Source of the DNA: an uncultured Fibrobacter sp.
GTDB taxonomy: Bacteria > Fibrobacterota > Fibrobacteria > Fibrobacterales > Fibrobacteraceae
Length of the DNA stretch: 40,612 nt
NCBI RefSeq assembly: GCF_937877005.1
Contig: NZ_CALEFV010000023.1
Location: forward strand, 1 to 40,612
Direction: 5' to 3'
Numbering within the stretch: position 1 is the stretch's first letter; every line of letters begins with the position of its first letter. Of the stretch, positions 1 through 8,680 are shown piece after piece. The notes beneath the pieces were generated by a model that was given only the letters and a program-made list of their open reading frames with translations, made no database searches and was not told the DNA's origin. The position numbers were made by a program, and so were the translations under genes.

Positions 1-155
1 ATTGGGACTATAGCATTGACTTGCGATGCGGGCGTTCCAATCGTGGAAGGGCCTTGCACTAGGCTGATTTTCGATGAGGCCCGTCCAAGGATTTTCGCGG
101 GGCGGCTGGTAAAAGTGACCGTGAATCGTAAAATAGAGGGGGTGCTTCTTTTCCA
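1..155 (-). CDS. GH57 / DUF3536 family glycoside hydrolase, N-terminal fragment cut by window edge
   Basis: Reading the minus strand from an ATG at 155 gives 51 codons that run off the window. The translation contains HGHFYQPPRENPW and then a SARPFHDWNARI segment, which matches the start of GH57-type proteins carrying DUF3536 (amylase/mannosidase-like). The family acts on alpha-glucans or related oligosaccharides; the substrate cannot be told from this piece. There is no signal peptide, so it is probably cytoplasmic. No Shine-Dalgarno is present; a TATCTT hexamer (164-169, minus) ends 8 nt before the ATG, suggesting a leaderless transcript. The gene lies downstream of the GH26 gene on the same strand, separated by a hairpin at 195-214. 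Confidence 0.8.
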
Positions 156-194
156 TAGCTGTAAAGATAAAAAAATAGTAGATGATAGACCGAA

Positions 195-214
195 GGACTC
201 GCTTGCGCGAGTCC
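195..214. terminator. 8-bp hairpin between GH26 and GH57 genes
   Basis: GGACTCGC-TTGC-GCGAGTCC is a perfect stem 27 nt downstream of the GH26 stop. The minus-strand U-run is not adjacent to the stem (the nearest T-tract is around 171-177), so it would be a weak intrinsic terminator or a processing/stability structure. Confidence 0.4.
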
Positions 215-241
215 ATGTTAAGATCTTTTTGTCAGTTTCAC

Positions 242-2098
242 TTACTTCACGCGAATTTTCTGAGAGTAGCTGGTTCCGTTGATTTTTGCGCGAACAATGT
301 AGTTCCCGCTCGCGATGCCGTCAAGACTAAATTGCAGAGAACCTGCGGACATGTTGCCCTTGGCAAGGCTTGCCACCTGGTGGCCTAACATATCAAAGAG
401 GGCTATGCTTGCAGGTGCCGAATTAGCAAGGAAAATGACGATGTTGTTGTCTTGCTGATGAATTGTAAATTTCCTTGTGATTTTGTTTAAGTTAGGAACA
501 GTGCCGGTACTGACCTTGTCCCAGCCGGGCATGTCGTCGAGCGCAATGATGCGTTCATCGTCGAGGTTCCTTTTCCACATGTCGGTAGGAGTCTTTTCCA
601 GGAAGTTTCCGCTCCATGTCTGACTCCAGGTCATCCAATAGCTCCAATAGGCCTTGTCTTCGGCAATGCTGTCGATGTCGGGAATGGCGCCGTTTTCGCT
701 CAGGGCAATCATCTTGTTTGTGCCCACGTCGCTCACGATCTTGTTGAAGTAGTTGGCGGCAGAATTGTGATCAATCAGCGGGTCATAGATATCGACTGCG
801 ACAATGTCCACGTAATCGTCGCCCGGGTACCATGCCGCATTCAGGGCAGAATAGTCGTAGCCCAAAGCGGGGTCGGTATTGATGTTCCAGACCCAGATCA
901 GATTGGTGAGCTTATTTGTCTTGACCATGCGATCGAATACCAGGCGGTAAAGCTGCACATAGCATTCGGCGCTACCCACGCCCCACCAGAACCAGCCACC
1001 GCTGGCCTCGTGCAGGGGGCGCCACACGACGGCAATACCCTTTTCTTCGAGCTTTTTGAAGTAGCCCGAAACAATGTCCACGTCGGCGACGATATCCTTG
1101 TAGACCTGCGAAGTCGCGTCAATCTCCTTGCAGGAGGAATCCTTGAAGGCCTTCGTGTAGTTGAAGCAGGTGTTGTTGTCGGCCGTCTTCGTGACGCCTT
1201 CGGTGCAACCCGCATTCCTGTAGCCTTCTTGCTGCGTGTAGAAAATCGTGTCTTCACCGACTTTCCAGTGCCATGTGAAGGTCGGGATTCCACCCATTTC
1301 CCACAGCTGCTCGGTCATCACCAGGTTGTTTTCGGTGTAGCCCTTGAACCAGCCTTCTTCGTGGTGGCCGCCTGCGGCAAACAGCATGTCGAAGCCGCCA
1401 ATAGCGGGGTAGTGTCCGCTGCGCTTGTAGAACTCGGCGATGTCGGTCTGGCCCTTCCATGAAACTTCTTCGTCACTGAACTTGCAGGAATCCGCGGGCG
1501 TGCAGCCGCCAGGCGGAATGAGTCGCATGTTGCCATAGTCGTAGTTGAAATTCTGGTCGCTGATCATCATGCCGCTGATGGTCTTTTTGCCGAAGTTATC
1601 GCGGAGGACATTATAAATTTTCTGCGCGCTTGCGCTGGCATTCGGCGTGACAGGGACAGGCCCAATGTTGAACACCGGATCGGGGTGGCGTTCGACGGTA
1701 ATGTAATCCACGCCGAGAGCCTGGTTACCTACAGTAATCTTGTTTTCGCCGACACGCATTTTGGCAGATGCCGAAACCACGTAGCTCGAATCGCAATTGC
1801 GCGGGGTGGTAAGCATGGAACCCACATCGACACCGTTGACCGCTATTTTAGAGGTAGTCCAGTCATACTGCTTGATGAACACCTTGGTGGTAATATCGTA
1901 GACGGCGGTTTCTTCGACCTTGACCGTGAACGTGATGCCGCTCGGGTCTACTGTTTCTGCGTACTTTCCGCCCGAAAATTCGGCACCTTCGGCAACGCTT
2001 GCGCCCGGCAAATTTTCGGCTTCGTAGATTGTGGGGTCGGCAAAAGCCGAAGCGGCCATAGAAAATGCGGCAATGGCCGCGAATGTCTTATATCCCAT
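242..2098 (-). CDS. Secreted GH26 beta-mannanase with N-terminal CBM35-like and C-terminal sorting domain
   Basis: This 618-aa enzyme should hydrolyse beta-1,4-mannan or glucomannan outside the cell. Residues 1-20 are a signal peptide (ASAFA then D). Residues 23-138 form a CBM6/CBM35-like domain starting TIYEAENLPGA. Residues 155-525 are the GH26 TIM barrel. The predicted acid/base is Glu364 in WRPLHEASGGWFWWG and the nucleophile Glu468 in IALSENG; TWHWK is also present. Residues 552-618 resemble a type IX secretion sorting domain (IALFDMLG, SGNYIV, final QKIRVK). The start is supported by AGGAG upstream of the ATG and a TATATT box further up. It follows a second GH26 gene on the same strand, but that gene has its own terminator, so the two are probably separate transcripts. 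Mannan-type substrate is inferred from the family. Confidence 0.88.
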   Translation of the reverse strand: MGYKTFAAIAAFSMAASAFADPTIYEAENLPGASVAEGAEFSGGKYAETVDPSGITFTVKVEETAVYDITTKVFIKQYDWTTSKIAVNGVDVGSMLTTPRNCDSSYVVSASAKMRVGENKITVGNQALGVDYITVERHPDPVFNIGPVPVTPNASASAQKIYNVLRDNFGKKTISGMMISDQNFNYDYGNMRLIPPGGCTPADSCKFSDEEVSWKGQTDIAEFYKRSGHYPAIGGFDMLFAAGGHHEEGWFKGYTENNLVMTEQLWEMGGIPTFTWHWKVGEDTIFYTQQEGYRNAGCTEGVTKTADNNTCFNYTKAFKDSSCKEIDATSQVYKDIVADVDIVSGYFKKLEEKGIAVVWRPLHEASGGWFWWGVGSAECYVQLYRLVFDRMVKTNKLTNLIWVWNINTDPALGYDYSALNAAWYPGDDYVDIVAVDIYDPLIDHNSAANYFNKIVSDVGTNKMIALSENGAIPDIDSIAEDKAYWSYWMTWSQTWSGNFLEKTPTDMWKRNLDDERIIALDDMPGWDKVSTGTVPNLNKITRKFTIHQQDNNIVIFLANSAPASIALFDMLGHQVASLAKGNMSAGSLQFSLDGIASGNYIVRAKINGTSYSQKIRVK

Positions 2099-2196
2099 AC
2101 AACACTCCTGAATTTACGCCTTAAATATACCTTCGAAACCACCGAAAAATCACTTTGAAAGCAAAAAAGCGGAAAAGGCGTTGTCTTTACCGCAAT

Positions 2197-2230
2197 AAAA
2201 AAGTCCCCACGGGCGTAAACCCGCAGGGAC
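2197..2230 (-). terminator. Intrinsic terminator of the second GH26 gene
   Basis: On the minus strand an 11-bp stem (2220-2230 with 2203-2213, two G-U pairs) with a 6-nt loop is followed by six U residues (2202-2197). It lies 29 nt after the stop of the 2259-4115 gene and before the promoter of the next GH26 gene. Confidence 0.85.
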
Positions 2231-2258
2231 CTTGGAGTCATGAAGAGAAATGCGCTTG

Positions 2259-4115
2259 TTAGTTTCCGTTTCCGACAACTTCTGCCGTAATAAAGCTACC
2301 TTCTTCCACCTTGATCTTCTGAGCGGTATTGAAATCGTTAATAACGATCGTTCCATCAACGGTCACGTCGTCGTAGTAGACGGTTCCGTTAAAGCCTGCC
2401 GCAAAGATCTCGAGATAGACCTTCGAAATATTGCTCATGAACGATGTGTAGTCTTCCCCTTCCAGCACGACCTGGTCCTTGGCAGTCGTGGTAAGGTCGA
2501 TTTCGCAGAGCGTTTCTTCACCGGCATTCACCCAGCAACCTTCAGGCTGAGCCCAGGCCCAGTCCGGAGCGCCCGTAAGGAAGGCGACCGTGAACCAGAT
2601 GCCGGACATCTGGTTGGTGTTGTACACCTTCATGGTAAGCTTCGTTGCGGCAGAAAGATCGGGAATATTCGCATCGAGAATCACGACATTGCCCTTGGCG
2701 GTATCTTCTTCACCTGCGGCGGTGAGCTTCGCCTTGAGCCAGCCGTTCGTGGCAAGGTCGTCGGGGAATATTTCTTCGATGACGCGAGCGGAATCGATAG
2801 AACCCAGGGCGTAGCCGACTTCACAAGCGGCAACCGGTGTCGTCGAAACGGAGTAGTTCGCCCAGCCCGGCATGCTTTCGAGACTAATGGTGCAGGGGCT
2901 TTCCATGTTCGCCTTCCAAACGCCAGCGACCGTGTGGTCCAGGTACTTGCCGTCCCATGTCTGGTACCACGGCATCCACCAGGCCCACTTCGTGTTGCCT
3001 GCAGCCATCGTAGACATATCGGGGATCGGGCCGTTTTCAGAAACGGCGAACATCTTGCCGGTTCCGTAGTTGGTCTTGAGTTCAGAATAGGCCCTGGTGT
3101 ACTTGGTGGTATAATCCCAAGCTTCGTAAATGTCGAGGCTAATCACGTCATACTTGTTTGCACCCGGATTCCAGTCCGTATCCTTGGTGTATTCGGGGTT
3201 CCACACCCACACGAGGTTCTTGACACCCTTGACGCCAACCATTTCGTCGTAGACCAAGTTGTAAAGGGCCTGGAACGCAGCACCGCCCTTGGTGCCCCAC
3301 CAGAACCACTTGCCGCTCGCTTCGTGCAACGGACGGAAGATAGCGGCAACACCTGCATCCTGCAGGGTAAGGAACATATCCGCAATTTCGTCGATGTCGC
3401 TCACGAGTTGCTTATAAGTTTCGGATTCGACATTCCAAGCGCAATTGGCTGTACAGGCAGGGTCAACGAATCCCTGGGTGTAATCGAACTCGGTATATTC
3501 GCTGGCATTGCCGGACTTGGTGTAGAAGGCATCTATCTGGTCGCTCGGGTCCTTCCAGTGCCAGGTGAAGGCCGGAATACCGCCCTGGTTCCACAGATCC
3601 GTTGCGGCATCGAGCGCCATCTGGGTGTAGCTTTGGTACCAGGCGTCGCCCGCATTTTTGCCCGTTGCAAAAAGGAAGTCGAAACCTACTAGAGCAGGGT
3701 ACTTGCCGGTATGTTCGTAGAAGGCGGCCACATCAGGAAGTTCCTTAAGGGAGGCAGAGCTCACATCGCCTGTCATGACGCCCGAAACGGTCTTTACACC
3801 GTAGTTCACGGCAAGGAAGTTGTAAAGTTTCTGGGCACCTTCAGTTGCCCCTTCAGTCACGGGCAGGTAGCTGAACGAACCCGGAACAGCAGGCGGGTTG
3901 TCGATCGGAGTGTTGACATTAGTCGAATCGGTCGTTTTCGTAGAGTCATTCACCGTGGCCGGATTCCCGTTTACAGAAGTCGAATCACCAGGCACTACCT
4001 GAGGATCATCAGTCGGAGCGGTCGGATCGCCGCTGCTCGAATCGTCAGAGCAGGCGATGAAAGTGGTCGCAAGGGCAGCAAGGCCCAAGGTAAAGACAGA
4101 TTTTCTAATGCTCAT
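2259..4115 (-). CDS. GH26 beta-mannanase lipoprotein
   Basis: This is a second GH26 enzyme, 618 aa, but exported as a lipoprotein: the signal peptide ends at Cys22 (TFIAC, then SDDSSSGD). Residues 24-80 are a low-complexity Thr/Ser/Pro/Asp linker. Residues 85-420 are the GH26 domain, with acid/base Glu265 in RPLHEASGKWFWWG and nucleophile Glu360 in AVSENG. Residues from about 435 to 618 form a beta-rich C-terminal module with aromatic and acidic residues (FTVAFLTGAPDWAWAQPEG), plausibly carbohydrate-binding, but I cannot name the CBM family. The start has an AGGAG site at about 4123-4127, with TTGAAA-16-TATTTT further upstream. It lacks the C-terminal sorting tail of its neighbour, so one enzyme is probably membrane-anchored and the other secreted. 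Confidence 0.87.
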   Translation of the reverse strand: MSIRKSVFTLGLAALATTFIACSDDSSSGDPTAPTDDPQVVPGDSTSVNGNPATVNDSTKTTDSTNVNTPIDNPPAVPGSFSYLPVTEGATEGAQKLYNFLAVNYGVKTVSGVMTGDVSSASLKELPDVAAFYEHTGKYPALVGFDFLFATGKNAGDAWYQSYTQMALDAATDLWNQGGIPAFTWHWKDPSDQIDAFYTKSGNASEYTEFDYTQGFVDPACTANCAWNVESETYKQLVSDIDEIADMFLTLQDAGVAAIFRPLHEASGKWFWWGTKGGAAFQALYNLVYDEMVGVKGVKNLVWVWNPEYTKDTDWNPGANKYDVISLDIYEAWDYTTKYTRAYSELKTNYGTGKMFAVSENGPIPDMSTMAAGNTKWAWWMPWYQTWDGKYLDHTVAGVWKANMESPCTISLESMPGWANYSVSTTPVAACEVGYALGSIDSARVIEEIFPDDLATNGWLKAKLTAAGEEDTAKGNVVILDANIPDLSAATKLTMKVYNTNQMSGIWFTVAFLTGAPDWAWAQPEGCWVNAGEETLCEIDLTTTAKDQVVLEGEDYTSFMSNISKVYLEIFAAGFNGTVYYDDVTVDGTIVINDFNTAQKIKVEEGSFITAEVVGNGN

Positions 4116-4284
4116 CTTAAGACTCCTTTTATATCGACTAGGAAAATATATTCTTGAAAGGCGTTTTCAAAGCACAATTTCAACACCGTTGAACAATTCG
4201 TTGGGATTTTCTCAACGAAGAAAGTCACCTAGAATGGTGATTTTTGAAAGAAGAATGTTACAAAATGGGACGAATATGGGGATT

Positions 4285-5316
4285 TTATAGCTCAATTCCC
4301 TGTTTTTCATGGAAATGGAACCCGAAAGTGAATGTTCTTTCTTCGCCGGGGGGAATCACGATGAGCCCACGGTGGTGATTCAGGGCATCGGGTTCGGATG
4401 TCATGGGTTCGATGGCGATGCTCATGCGGTCGGGTGGAGTGTAAATCTGGATGGCGTTGTACTGCTCGATGCCGGCCTTCTGCCAAATGTCGAGCGAATA
4501 GCGGTTACTTTCCAAAAGGACATGCGCATTGTTGATGAAGTAGGAATCGGCGGAGGGAAAGCTCGTCATTTCCTTTTCTAAGCAGAAACAGTCATTGATG
4601 AACTCGTCATTAATCTTTCTTGCGCAGGTGAAGCGTTGGTCTTCCTTAAATTTTCCTGTCGGGAGGTCGTTGCTGTCTAGAAGGGCGAGTGTACTCTGGG
4701 GTAGTTTCAGCGTCAGGTTGTCAATCTTTTCGCCTAGCATGAAATAGGGGTGCCAGCCTTCGGAATAGGGTAGGTCGGATTTGCCGATGTTCTTGACGAT
4801 CGAAGTGATGGTGACGCTTTCACCGGTAAAGTTTATCGTGTTGATAGCTCGGAATGGGAAGGGGAAACCTGCGAAGGCGCCCGGCCAGTCGCAGCAAAAG
4901 GTGGCTGTACAGCTGTCGTTATCGCTCTCGAAACTTTCGAAAGCCCATTCTTTGTCCTGTAAAAAGCCATGTAGAGCGTGCGGTGCCCAGCTGACATTGT
5001 TTACGAGTTTGTATGTGTTTTCACGCCACTGGAACTGCGCAAAGGCGGTGCGGCCCGGAAATGGGGCGAGTCTACAACCAGCATTCGTGTCCGGATAGAT
5101 CTTGCGGAGAGTCGGTTCGTCCCGATAACCGTACAGTAGATCGAGCATGGTGGAATTGCGGGAGTCCCGGAAGTTTTCGACGGGAACGCGCCAGGCGTTC
5201 AGCCCGCCACCAAAACCACTTAAAAATTCAAATTCGGCACCATCATCGCGTTGCAGGACATAGCAGGCGATAGTGCCCAGGGGACGAGAAATAAGTTTGA
5301 ACTGACTCATAGACAT
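4285..5316 (-). CDS. Aldose 1-epimerase family protein
   Basis: The 343-aa protein belongs to the galactose mutarotase-like fold, which interconverts alpha and beta anomers of free sugars. Family positions visible are Arg82 (NAGCRLAPFPGR), His113/His116 (WAPHALHGF), His189 (SEGWHPYF, the usual catalytic His) and Glu303 (AIEPMT, the usual catalytic base). There is no signal peptide, so it is cytoplasmic. Two ATGs are possible: 5316 (MSMSQF) and 5310 (MSQF). A TATATA box (5325-5330) ends 8 nt before 5316 and no Shine-Dalgarno is seen. It is divergent from mnmE across a 73-bp gap. No terminator was seen downstream. Next to the mannanases it would fit handling of released sugars, but exact substrate is unknown. 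Confidence 0.82.
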   Translation of the reverse strand: MSMSQFKLISRPLGTIACYVLQRDDGAEFEFLSGFGGGLNAWRVPVENFRDSRNSTMLDLLYGYRDEPTLRKIYPDTNAGCRLAPFPGRTAFAQFQWRENTYKLVNNVSWAPHALHGFLQDKEWAFESFESDNDSCTATFCCDWPGAFAGFPFPFRAINTINFTGESVTITSIVKNIGKSDLPYSEGWHPYFMLGEKIDNLTLKLPQSTLALLDSNDLPTGKFKEDQRFTCARKINDEFINDCFCLEKEMTSFPSADSYFINNAHVLLESNRYSLDIWQKAGIEQYNAIQIYTPPDRMSIAIEPMTSEPDALNHHRGLIVIPPGEERTFTFGFHFHEKQGIEL

Positions 5317-5352
5317 TTTAAATCTATATAAAAATCAGAACTGTTAGTTTTG

Positions 5353-5381
5353 TTGCCACATATAAATAAGTTTTTTATATT
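5353..5381 (+). promoter_or_regulatory. Sigma-70-type promoter of mnmE, predicted leaderless
   Basis: TTGCCA (5353-5358), a 17-bp spacer and TATATT (5376-5381). The hexamer ends 8 nt before the mnmE ATG at 5390, placing transcription start at or just before the A of ATG. No Shine-Dalgarno is present. Confidence 0.7.
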
Positions 5382-5389
5382 TTTACTTT

Positions 5390-6754
5390 ATGGAACAGGT
5401 TCATTTGGGAGATTCCCCTCGCAGTGCCGATACGATTGTGGCACCGATGACTCCGGCCGGAGTCAGTGCTGTCGCCGCGCTGCGAGTGAGCGGTTGCCGC
5501 GTCCGCGACGTGGCTCGGCGCCTGTTTGGCGAAAAGGTCGCAAGTTCGCTGAAACCCCGCCAGGCATCGCTCAGTACTGCTCGTGATCCGCAGACCGGCA
5601 AGGTCCTCGATAGCTTGTTGTTCCTTTATTTTGAATCTCCGAATTCCTATACCGGTGAAGATGTGCTGGAGCTTTTTCCGCATGGCAATCCGCTCATTGT
5701 GCGAGATCTGTTGCAGGCAATCCGTTCTATTGAAGGGGTTCGCCTGGCTGATCCCGGTGAATATACCCGCCGCGCCTTCCTGAATGGCAAGATGGATCTC
5801 TCCCAGGCGGAGTCGGTCGCCGATGTTATCCATAGCGCAAATCGGGCTGAACTTGAAAATGCTCACCGACTTCTTTCCGGTGCCCTTTCGAGAAAGGTCG
5901 ATGCCCTGACGGCTCAGGTCAAGGATATTTCGGCGCGGCTTGAACTGGATGTAGATTTTACTGAAGAAGAAGCCGACCCGGACTATAGCGGCTGGCAGGA
6001 AAAATTCGTAAAGATCCGGGAATCCATCGAATCGATTCTATCGAGTTTCCGAGGCAAGGCATCGCTTCGCAAAATTCCGCTTGCCGTTCTCTATGGTGCG
6101 CCTAATGCGGGTAAGTCAAGTCTCGTAAATGCTCTTCTCGGAGAAGATCGCCTTCTGGTAAGCAATGTTCCGGGGACAACGAGAGACTTTGTTGAAGTTC
6201 GGCTGTTCCTGGATGGCGGCGAGATTCGATTGATTGATACGGCGGGAATTGCGGACCGGGCTACCGACGAACTTGATGCTCTCAGCCAGAAAAAGAGTCG
6301 CGGAGTTCTCGAAGAAGCCGACATGAAGATTTTAGTCGTCGATGGAAATTGCCCAACGGCAGGGCAGAATCCAGTCGATCCCGATTTTACGGTCATATCC
6401 AAGAGCGATCTGCTGGACCCATCGGTTCGGAAACATCGCAACAATACGATCTACCTATCTTCCAAGACGGGCGAAGGGCTCGCCGACTTGCGTTTTGCCC
6501 TGAATGCGAACCTTTTTAGGAAGAATGAAAATCCCGAGGATCTCTGGATTACGAGCGAACGCGAAAAGTCTTGCCTCGAAGAGGCCTTGGCGGGGATTGA
6601 TCGTGTGTTGAAGCTACTTGCTGAAAATCCGGCGGTGGAACTGCTTGCGTTTGAAATGCAGCTCGTGCGCCGCGCGCTTCAGAGCATTACGGGCGAAATT
6701 TCGTCCGAAGATGTGTTACAATCTATTTTTGCGGGGTTCTGCATTGGAAAATAG
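5390..6754 (+). CDS. mnmE: tRNA modification GTPase MnmE
   Basis: MnmE, with MnmG, installs the 5-carboxymethylaminomethyl group (or related) on wobble uridine 34 of tRNAs. The 454-aa length is normal. The N-terminal folate-binding domain includes the SYTGEDVLE motif, then PGEYTRRAFLNGKMDLSQAE. The G domain has G1 GAPNAGKS, the TTRD G2 segment and G3 DTAG; the G4 motif reads SKSD rather than NKxD. The C-terminal FCIGK signature, including the essential Cys, is intact. The start is fixed by homology at MEQVHLGDSP...DTIVAPMTP and by the promoter 8 nt upstream. The stop overlaps the start of the downstream transporter by 11 nt, suggesting one transcript. Confidence 0.96.
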   Translation: MEQVHLGDSPRSADTIVAPMTPAGVSAVAALRVSGCRVRDVARRLFGEKVASSLKPRQASLSTARDPQTGKVLDSLLFLYFESPNSYTGEDVLELFPHGNPLIVRDLLQAIRSIEGVRLADPGEYTRRAFLNGKMDLSQAESVADVIHSANRAELENAHRLLSGALSRKVDALTAQVKDISARLELDVDFTEEEADPDYSGWQEKFVKIRESIESILSSFRGKASLRKIPLAVLYGAPNAGKSSLVNALLGEDRLLVSNVPGTTRDFVEVRLFLDGGEIRLIDTAGIADRATDELDALSQKKSRGVLEEADMKILVVDGNCPTAGQNPVDPDFTVISKSDLLDPSVRKHRNNTIYLSSKTGEGLADLRFALNANLFRKNENPEDLWITSEREKSCLEEALAGIDRVLKLLAENPAVELLAFEMQLVRRALQSITGEISSEDVLQSIFAGFCIGK

Positions 6755-7616
6755 TTATATAGGCGCCTTGCTTGCCATTTTCATGTTCGGGACCTATATG
6801 GTGCCTCTCAAGAAGTGGCCGAAATATACTAACTGGGCTTATCTTTCGATGATGACATCAGGAATCCTCGTTTCGGCCCTTGTTGTCGCTTTTGCCACGG
6901 GGACCTTCAATGTTTCGCCGATTGGTCTGGTTTGTGGCTTTTGGTGGGTCATTGGCGGCGCGTTCTGTTTCTGGTCCGTGCAGGCCGAAGCCGATTTGGC
7001 TGGGGCTGGAGTGCGTTCCATGGGTGTAAGCATTCTATCGTCCTTTCTTTCGGGAGTGCTGTTATTTCACGAGGGCTCGAACTTCATATTGTCCATTCCC
7101 GCAATAGCCTGTTTTATGATTGGCCTGTCGCGCCTATCCCCGTCTCATGGTGGATCGGTTCTTAAGAACTGGCGATCGCTTCTAGGGGGGCTCGCCTTCG
7201 GTACATACCTCATTCCGTACAAGCTTGCAACTCTTTCGGGATACTCTTTGTCTGACCTCGAATTTATCTGCTCATTCTCGGAAGGTATTTTCATAGGAAG
7301 CCAGCTCCTTGTCATTGTACTTCAGATCCGTCGCAAAAAAATGTTCGAGTTCACTTGCATGCCTAGCCTAGCTAGCATCTTGATGGGTTTTTTGTGGATG
7401 GCCGGTACGCATGGATGCTTCTGGGCCATCGATGTCAATGGGGCGCTTGGCTACGCTGTGGGATATCCGCTCACGCAGCTCAACTTGCTCGTGAACCTTG
7501 GCTGGGGTGTGCTTGTCTTTGGCGAATACCGGAGTACCCGCGAACGAATCAAGCTCCTGTTTGCGACATTTATCATCCTTGCCGGTGCGGTGCTGCTGAC
7601 TCTTTCTAGAAGCTAG
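6744..7616 (+). CDS. GRP-family (DMT superfamily) sugar transporter
   Basis: This 290-aa integral membrane protein resembles GRP/RhaT-like glucose/ribose uptake proteins, with about ten hydrophobic segments. The two halves carry an internal repeat, FGTYMVPLK near the N-terminus and FGTYLIPYK mid-protein. The QLNLLVNLGWGVLVFGEY segment near the C-terminus is typical of the family. I chose the TTG at 6744 as start because the next in-frame ATG (6783) would cut into the first membrane helix; the longer open frame upstream lies inside mnmE. It is probably co-transcribed and translationally coupled with mnmE. Substrate is not determinable; nearby mannanase genes make a sugar plausible. Confidence 0.75.
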   Translation: MENSYIGALLAIFMFGTYMVPLKKWPKYTNWAYLSMMTSGILVSALVVAFATGTFNVSPIGLVCGFWWVIGGAFCFWSVQAEADLAGAGVRSMGVSILSSFLSGVLLFHEGSNFILSIPAIACFMIGLSRLSPSHGGSVLKNWRSLLGGLAFGTYLIPYKLATLSGYSLSDLEFICSFSEGIFIGSQLLVIVLQIRRKKMFEFTCMPSLASILMGFLWMAGTHGCFWAIDVNGALGYAVGYPLTQLNLLVNLGWGVLVFGEYRSTRERIKLLFATFIILAGAVLLTLSRS

Positions 7617-7643
7617 TTTCGCGGAAAGTCGCTGCTTGCATTG

Positions 7644-7672
7644 TTGGCTGCCTCGGCTAAAAAATTTATATT
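7644..7672 (+). promoter_or_regulatory. Promoter of phosphoesterase gene, predicted leaderless
   Basis: TTGGCT (7644-7649), 17-bp spacer, TATATT (7667-7672). The ATG at 7679 is 6 nt after the hexamer and there is no Shine-Dalgarno. Confidence 0.65.
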
Positions 7673-7678
7673 GCGAGT

Positions 7679-8680
7679 ATGATGGATTCATTGGACTTTA
7701 TCGGCGATATCCATGGCCATGCCGACGAGCTGAAATTATTGCTCGGAAAGTTGGGCTATGTGGAATCGGCTGGAGCGTTTCGCTACCCCGGAGGAAGCCG
7801 CATGGCGGTTTTTCTGGGGGACTATGTGGATCGCGGTCCAAATGTGCGTGAAACTATCAGGCTTGTCCGAGCCATGCGCGAAGCGGGTTCTGCCATAGCT
7901 CTCTTAGGAAACCATGAATTCAATATGCTTTCCTTCTGGCAGCGTAATGGTGCTGGTGGTGGCCATTTCCTGAAAAAAATGAAGGATTCCTATCTTCGTG
8001 AACACTCGTTTAACAAGATTGCGATCCATTCGCGTACCGTGGCCGATTTTGTCGGCCGACGTCAGGAATTTGAAGACATGCTCGCCTTTGTGAAAACCCT
8101 TCCGTTCTATATCGAGACGGAATCGTTCCGGGCCCAGCATGCATGCTTTGACATCGACGCGGTTGAGATCCTGAGGCGCGAAGGAATTCGGTCGTTTGCC
8201 GACGGAAATTTTGACGAACTGATTGCGAGGGCGAACGATGAATTTAATGAATTTGATGATAGCCTCTTTAGACCGTTGAGTATTCTGTTGAAGGGGCCCG
8301 AGATGGATTTGCCCGAGGGATTGTATTTTAACGATGCCGAAGGGGTTCAGCGTAAACGCACCAGAATCACCTGGTGGATTGATCCAAGCCATGCGACATT
8401 CCAGGAACTCAGCTACCAGCCGGGGGCGTTGATGAATGTCCAGGCGGATGTCTTACCGGAAGTTCGCACACGGCGTTTTTATGGGGAAGAAAATCGGCCT
8501 GTATTTTTTGGACATTACTGGCTTACGGGACTTCCGAAACTAATTCGTAGCAATGTCTGCTGTCTTGACTTTAGTGTAGCGGGGTACCGCGGAAACGGTC
8601 GTCTCGTCGCGTATCGTTTTGATGGCGAACAGCACCTTGATGAAAGTAAGTTTGTATGGGTAGATGCATTGTCGCATTAA
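7679..8680 (+). CDS. PP2A/diadenosine-tetraphosphatase-like metallophosphoesterase
   Basis: The 333-aa cytoplasmic protein has the metallophosphoesterase motifs in order: GDIHGH, GDYVDRGP, GNHE, then later His residues at QHACFD and FGHYWLTG. GDYVDRGP is characteristic of the Ser/Thr phosphatase (PPP) subgroup, which also includes bacterial PrpE/ApaH-like enzymes. It could dephosphorylate proteins or cleave dinucleoside polyphosphates; sequence alone does not decide. Translation may start at either of two adjacent ATGs (7679 or 7682). The 3' end overlaps the cytochrome c synthase gene by 25 nt. Confidence 0.82.
   Translation: MMDSLDFIGDIHGHADELKLLLGKLGYVESAGAFRYPGGSRMAVFLGDYVDRGPNVRETIRLVRAMREAGSAIALLGNHEFNMLSFWQRNGAGGGHFLKKMKDSYLREHSFNKIAIHSRTVADFVGRRQEFEDMLAFVKTLPFYIETESFRAQHACFDIDAVEILRREGIRSFADGNFDELIARANDEFNEFDDSLFRPLSILLKGPEMDLPEGLYFNDAEGVQRKRTRITWWIDPSHATFQELSYQPGALMNVQADVLPEVRTRRFYGEENRPVFFGHYWLTGLPKLIRSNVCCLDFSVAGYRGNGRLVAYRFDGEQHLDESKFVWVDALSH

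Noticed and set aside
16..282. 88-codon plus-strand frame at the window start
   Set aside because: Lies antisense to the GH57 N-terminus and to a hairpin, and has no domain resemblance.
767..1462. 231-codon plus-strand frame opposite the first GH26 gene
   Set aside because: Antisense shadow with no recognisable domain or ribosome site.
2250..3692. 480-codon open frame on the plus strand opposite the second GH26 gene
   Set aside because: It is antisense to a strongly supported enzyme with catalytic motifs, has no family resemblance, and its start overlaps the GH26 stop region; a codon-bias shadow.
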